Source of the DNA: Serpentinimonas sp.
GTDB lineage: Bacteria; Pseudomonadota; Gammaproteobacteria; Burkholderiales; Burkholderiaceae_C
Direction of reading: 5' to 3'
DNA length: 9,047 nucleotides
Assembly: GCA_025458665.1 (NCBI GenBank)
Contig: JALOSG010000105.1
Span: 1 to 9,047 of the forward strand
The position numbers and the translations under genes were made by a program. The notes beneath the pieces are model-generated. The model saw only the letters and a program-made list of their open reading frames with translations, made no database searches and had not been told where the DNA came from. Below are positions 6,828-9,047 of this stretch, in pieces. Each line of letters opens with the position of its first letter. Position 1 is the first letter of the stretch.

Positions 6828-7136
6828 ATGACCCGAAGTGATCTGGTGGAAGCGCTGGCGGACCGTTTCGGTCAACTGGCACAGCGCGATGCCGAGTTCG
6901 CCGTGAAGGCCATACTCGAAGCCATGTCGGACGCGCTGGTGCGTGGACAGCGCATAGAGATACGTGGGTTTGGCAGTTTCACGGTGAACCAGCGTCCGCC
7001 GCGCATGGGACGCAACCCCCGTTCCGGCGAAAGCGTGGCCATTCCGGCCAAGCGTGTGCCGCACTTCAAGCCGGGCAAGGCCCTGCGCGAAGAGGTGGAC
7101 AAGCGCACCCGTGAGATGGCAGGCCGTACCGACTAA
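6828..7136 (+). CDS. ihfB: Integration host factor, beta subunit
   Basis: A 102-residue member of the HU/IHF DNA-bending family. It pairs with IhfA to make IHF, which bends DNA sharply at specific sites in the nucleoid and assists transcription, replication and recombination. The IHF-beta identity rests on MTRSDLVEAL at the N-terminus, RIEIRGFGSF (42-51), and the DNA-binding arm GRNPRSGE (61-68) with the intercalating Pro64, followed by VPHFKPGKALRE (77-88). The position directly after rpsA matches the usual place of ihfB in proteobacteria. It is about eight residues longer than the E. coli protein, owing to a charged C-terminal tail. Start: the ATG at 6828, with a modest purine stretch ACGGAA (6815-6820). 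A terminator sits directly upstream, so ihfB probably relies on partial read-through or on a promoter inside the rpsA 3' end. Confidence 0.96.
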   Translation: MTRSDLVEALADRFGQLAQRDAEFAVKAILEAMSDALVRGQRIEIRGFGSFTVNQRPPRMGRNPRSGESVAIPAKRVPHFKPGKALREEVDKRTREMAGRTD

Positions 7137-7161
7137 AAACGTAGAATGCAAGCTCCCGAAC

Positions 7162-7166
7162 AGGAG
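7162..7166 (+). promoter_or_regulatory. Ribosome binding site selecting a TTG start for lapA
   Basis: AGGAG six bases before the TTG at 7173 is an excellent Shine-Dalgarno. The in-frame ATG at 7146 has none (it is preceded by taaaaacgtaga) and would add nine residues unlike the family. The motif therefore favours the TTG start. Confidence 0.75.
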
Positions 7167-7172
7167 CCTGCG

Positions 7173-7511
7173 TTGAGATATTTCATGTGGCTGCTCAAGG
7201 CAGCCATTTTTTTTGTGGTGTTTGCGTTCGCCCTGAACAACCAGGAGGCGATGCGGCTGAACCTGTTCTTTGGCGCCTACTGGCAGGCGCCCGTGGTTCT
7301 GGTGCTTTTGCTGGCACTTACCCTGGGTATTTTTCTGGGCGTCGCGGTCATGATTCCCATCTGGTTGCGTGCCCGCAAGCTGGCCCGGGCGGCACCGGGT
7401 GGACCTTCAGCGGAACCTGCTGGTCCGTCCTCTGCCACCCTGTCCGCTGGCCCCGGCCCCACCAAAGAGCGATCCTCCGACAGCGATACCCAGATCCCCC
7501 ATGGAATTTGA
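7173..7511 (+). CDS. lapA: LapA-family inner-membrane protein (DUF1049)
   Basis: A small membrane protein of 112 residues. The N-terminus RYFMWLLKAAIFF begins a first hydrophobic helix (about 3-22), followed by the LNNQ segment and LFFGAYWQAP typical of the LapA/YciS family. A second helix follows (about 41-63, VVLVLLLALTLGIFLG...), then a basic stretch (RARKLARA) and a low-complexity Pro/Ala/Gly/Ser tail of about 40 residues. The positive-inside rule puts both ends in the cytoplasm. LapA is encoded with LapB and associated with lipopolysaccharide assembly in E. coli; its exact biochemical role is not settled. The TTG start is chosen over the ATG at 7146 because of AGGAG at 7162-7166 and because family members begin at the equivalent of MRY. 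The gene lies 36 bases after ihfB and its 3' end overlaps lapB by 11 bases. Confidence 0.85.
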   Translation: MRYFMWLLKAAIFFVVFAFALNNQEAMRLNLFFGAYWQAPVVLVLLLALTLGIFLGVAVMIPIWLRARKLARAAPGGPSAEPAGPSSATLSAGPGPTKERSSDSDTQIPHGI

Positions 7512-8652
7512 TTTCACCTGGCTCCTGTGGGGGCTACCCGCCGCCTTCGCTCTGGGCTGGCTAGCCTCGCGGCTGGACATGCGGCAGTGGCGCTTCGAGA
7601 GCAAGCAAGACCCCAAGGCCTACTTCCGCGGCCTGAACCACCTGCTCAATGAACAGCAGGACCAGGCCATAGACGCTTTCATTGAAGCGGTACAGAACGA
7701 CCCCGACACCTCGGAGTTGCACTTTGCGCTGGGTAACCTCTTCCGGCGCAGGGGCGATTACGACCGCGCCGTGCGGGTGCATGAGCACCTGCTCCAGCGC
7801 GGAGACCTGTCGCACAAAGACCGCGAGCGCGCGCAGCACGCCTTGGCGATGGACTTCCTGAAAGCAGGCTTGCTGGACCGTGCGGAAGCGGCATTGCTGA
7901 AGCTGGAGAACACACCTTTCGCTAACGAAGCCCGCCTCGCCCGGCTGGCCATATACGAGCGTTCGCGCGACTGGGAACGGGCCAGCGAAGTGGCCGCCCT
8001 GCTCAATGACACGCAGCACGGTTCGTTCCAGCCCCGGCAGGCACATTACCAGTGTGAGCGCGCCGAGGCACTGCGCCGCCAGGGCAACACCACCGAAGCG
8101 CTGGCGCTGCTGGAAACGCTGACCCAGAGGCACCCCGAATCGGCCAGAGGATGGATTGCGCTGGCCGACCTGAGGCAGTCTTTGGGCAACACCCAGGGTG
8201 GACTCGACGCACTGCTGGAACTGGCCCGGCATGCGCCTGCTCACCTGCCACTGGTGGCCCACAGCCTGGCGCAGTGGAGCCGCCTGTGCCAGCGTGAAGA
8301 GGACGCACTGCACACGCTGCGCGCATACGCTGCGGCTCACCTGCCCTCACTCGATGTGACGCAGGCCATGGCCACGCTGGCGCCTAGCCCTGCAGAGGGG
8401 CGTGCGCTGTATGTGGAGCATTTGCGCCGCGAGCCGTCGCTGGTGGCGGCTGCGCTGTGGCTGGCCGGCGAACGGCTGAATGCGGATGAACAGAGCGAGC
8501 GCCCGATCAAGGAGGCGCTGGAACGCGCCGCCGAACCGCTCAAGCGCTACCGCTGTGCAGCGTGCGGTTTCGAGGCGCGGCAGTACTTCTGGCACTGCCC
8601 TGGCTGCCAGGCGTGGGACAGCTATCCCCCCAAACGGGTGGAAGAACTCTAA
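7501..8652 (+). CDS. lapB: LapB/YciM lipopolysaccharide assembly regulator (TPR, zinc ribbon)
   Basis: A 383-residue protein. The N-terminus (about 4-24, WLLWGLPAAFALGWLAS) is a single membrane anchor. Then comes a cytoplasmic region of tetratricopeptide repeats: clear ones at about 39-72 (YFRGLNHLLNEQQDQAIDAF), 73-106 (LHFALGNLFRRRGDYDRAV) and 110-140, with weaker ones to about 245. The C-terminal rubredoxin-like metal site is CAAC...CPGC, with Cys at 352, 355, 366 and 369. In E. coli, LapB works with the FtsH protease to degrade LpxC, setting the rate of LPS synthesis. The same role here is inferred from the shared architecture and the adjacent lapA. Start: the ATG at 7501, 11 bases before the lapA stop and in another frame. 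The site before it is poor (agatcccc), suggesting translational coupling. The same frame is open upstream inside lapA (from 7369), but without family character. Confidence 0.93.
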   Translation: MEFDFTWLLWGLPAAFALGWLASRLDMRQWRFESKQDPKAYFRGLNHLLNEQQDQAIDAFIEAVQNDPDTSELHFALGNLFRRRGDYDRAVRVHEHLLQRGDLSHKDRERAQHALAMDFLKAGLLDRAEAALLKLENTPFANEARLARLAIYERSRDWERASEVAALLNDTQHGSFQPRQAHYQCERAEALRRQGNTTEALALLETLTQRHPESARGWIALADLRQSLGNTQGGLDALLELARHAPAHLPLVAHSLAQWSRLCQREEDALHTLRAYAAAHLPSLDVTQAMATLAPSPAEGRALYVEHLRREPSLVAAALWLAGERLNADEQSERPIKEALERAAEPLKRYRCAACGFEARQYFWHCPGCQAWDSYPPKRVEEL

Positions 8653-8687
8653 GCCGAAGTGGCCGAAGGACGGCCCACACGGCCCAC
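8653..8687. repeat. AABB tandem 9-mers downstream of lapB
   Basis: Immediately after the lapB stop come gccgaagtg and gccgaagga (8653-8670, 7 of 9 identical), then cggcccaca and cggcccact (8671-8688, 8 of 9). In the register 8670-8678/8679-8687, acggcccac is perfectly duplicated. This looks like two small slippage duplications in a non-coding spacer. No function is apparent. Confidence 0.6.
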
Positions 8688-8691
8688 TATG

Positions 8692-8720
8692 AAAAAAGCC
8701 TCCTTGCGGAGGCTTTTTTT
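8692..8720. terminator. Bidirectional intrinsic terminator between lapB and rplS
   Basis: Six A's and GCCTCC (8692-8703), a TTGC loop (8704-8707), then GGAGGC and seven T's (8708-8720) form a six-base GC-rich stem flanked by an A-tract on one side and a T-tract on the other. Read on either strand, the hairpin ends in a U-run, so it can stop lapB transcription from the left and rplS transcription from the right. It lies 39 bases after lapB and 31 bases from the rplS stop. Confidence 0.92.
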
Positions 8721-8751
8721 CACCGGGGCAGCGAACCGCCCAGAGGAGACA

Positions 8752-9047
8752 TCAAGCGCCCAGCTTTTCCTTGATGCGGGCCGACTTGCCGCTGCGGTCG
8801 CGCAGGAAGTACAGCTTGGCGCGGCGCACATCGCCGCGGCGCTTCACTTCGATCTTGGCAATGCGCGGGCTGTACAGCGGGAACGTGCGCTCCACGCCTT
8901 CGCCGTTAGAGATCTTGCGCACGATGAAGCTGCTGTTGAGACCACGGTTACGGCGCGCAATCACCACGCCTTCGTAGGCCTGCATACGCTTGCGGGTACC
9001 TTCCACCACGTTCACGCTCACGATGACAGTGTCACCCGGCGCGAAGG
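8752..9047 (-). CDS. rplS: 50S ribosomal protein L19 (5'-truncated by window edge)
   Basis: A large-subunit ribosomal protein at the interface with the 30S subunit. Reading leftward from the edge, the first complete codons give FAPGDTV, then VVEGTRKRMQAYEGVVIARR, KISNGEGVERTF, KRRGDVRRAKLYFLRDRSGK and the C-terminus ARIKEKLGA, all characteristic of L19. About 97 codons are visible. Compared with roughly 115 residues in E. coli, some 20-30 N-terminal residues lie beyond 9047. A GTG at 9021 is internal and not the start. In most proteobacteria rplS ends the rpsP-rimM-trmD-rplS operon, which fits a strong terminator directly downstream (8692-8720). It converges with lapB. Confidence 0.97.
   Translation of the reverse strand, partial: FAPGDTVIVSVNVVEGTRKRMQAYEGVVIARRNRGLNSSFIVRKISNGEGVERTFPLYSPRIAKIEVKRRGDVRRAKLYFLRDRSGKSARIKEKLGA

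Noticed and set aside
1..9047. Novel accessory system (defence, mobile element, toxin-antitoxin, CRISPR)
   Set aside because: Every substantial frame with family character is a core housekeeping gene. No transposase, integrase, nuclease, repeat array or unusual composition island was seen.

Overview
This window looks like a chromosomal housekeeping segment from a high-GC betaproteobacterium, most likely Burkholderiales and probably Comamonadaceae. Three things suggest this: the gene order serC-pheA-tyrA-aroA/cmk-rpsA-ihfB-lapA-lapB, the single-chain AroA-Cmk protein, and the protein sequences themselves. The assignment rests on family recognition by eye, not on a database search.

Positions 1-4916 hold a compact gene train on the + strand: serC (5' end outside the window), pheA, tyrA and a fused aroA-cmk. 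Gaps are 1, 5 and 5 bases and the internal genes lack strong ribosome binding sites, so translational coupling is likely. AroA makes EPSP, the precursor of chorismate. PheA takes chorismate through prephenate to phenylpyruvate, and TyrA diverts prephenate toward tyrosine. SerC supplies serine and, in many bacteria, a pyridoxal phosphate precursor; the Cmk half serves pyrimidine nucleotide supply.

A 161-base spacer (4917-5077) follows. It has no intrinsic terminator but several potential hairpins, one of which could cover the rpsA Shine-Dalgarno. rpsA (ribosomal protein S1) comes next, then a strong intrinsic terminator only 20 bases before ihfB (IHF beta subunit). ihfB is followed by lapA and lapB, which overlap by 11 bases. 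LapB is the cytoplasmic TPR/zinc-ribbon regulator of lipopolysaccharide synthesis.

Positions 8653-8751 carry a short AABB tandem 9-mer and a symmetrical terminator that serves both lapB (+) and the convergent rplS (-, ribosomal protein L19), whose N-terminus lies beyond the right edge.

No stretch above 300 bases lacks a gene. I see no tRNA, rRNA, CRISPR, insertion sequence, phage, toxin-antitoxin or defence genes. I did not find a previously undescribed system; the points worth a second look are the enzyme fusion, the rpsA leader, the terminator placement before ihfB, a substitution in the PheA mutase site, and the lapB/rplS junction.
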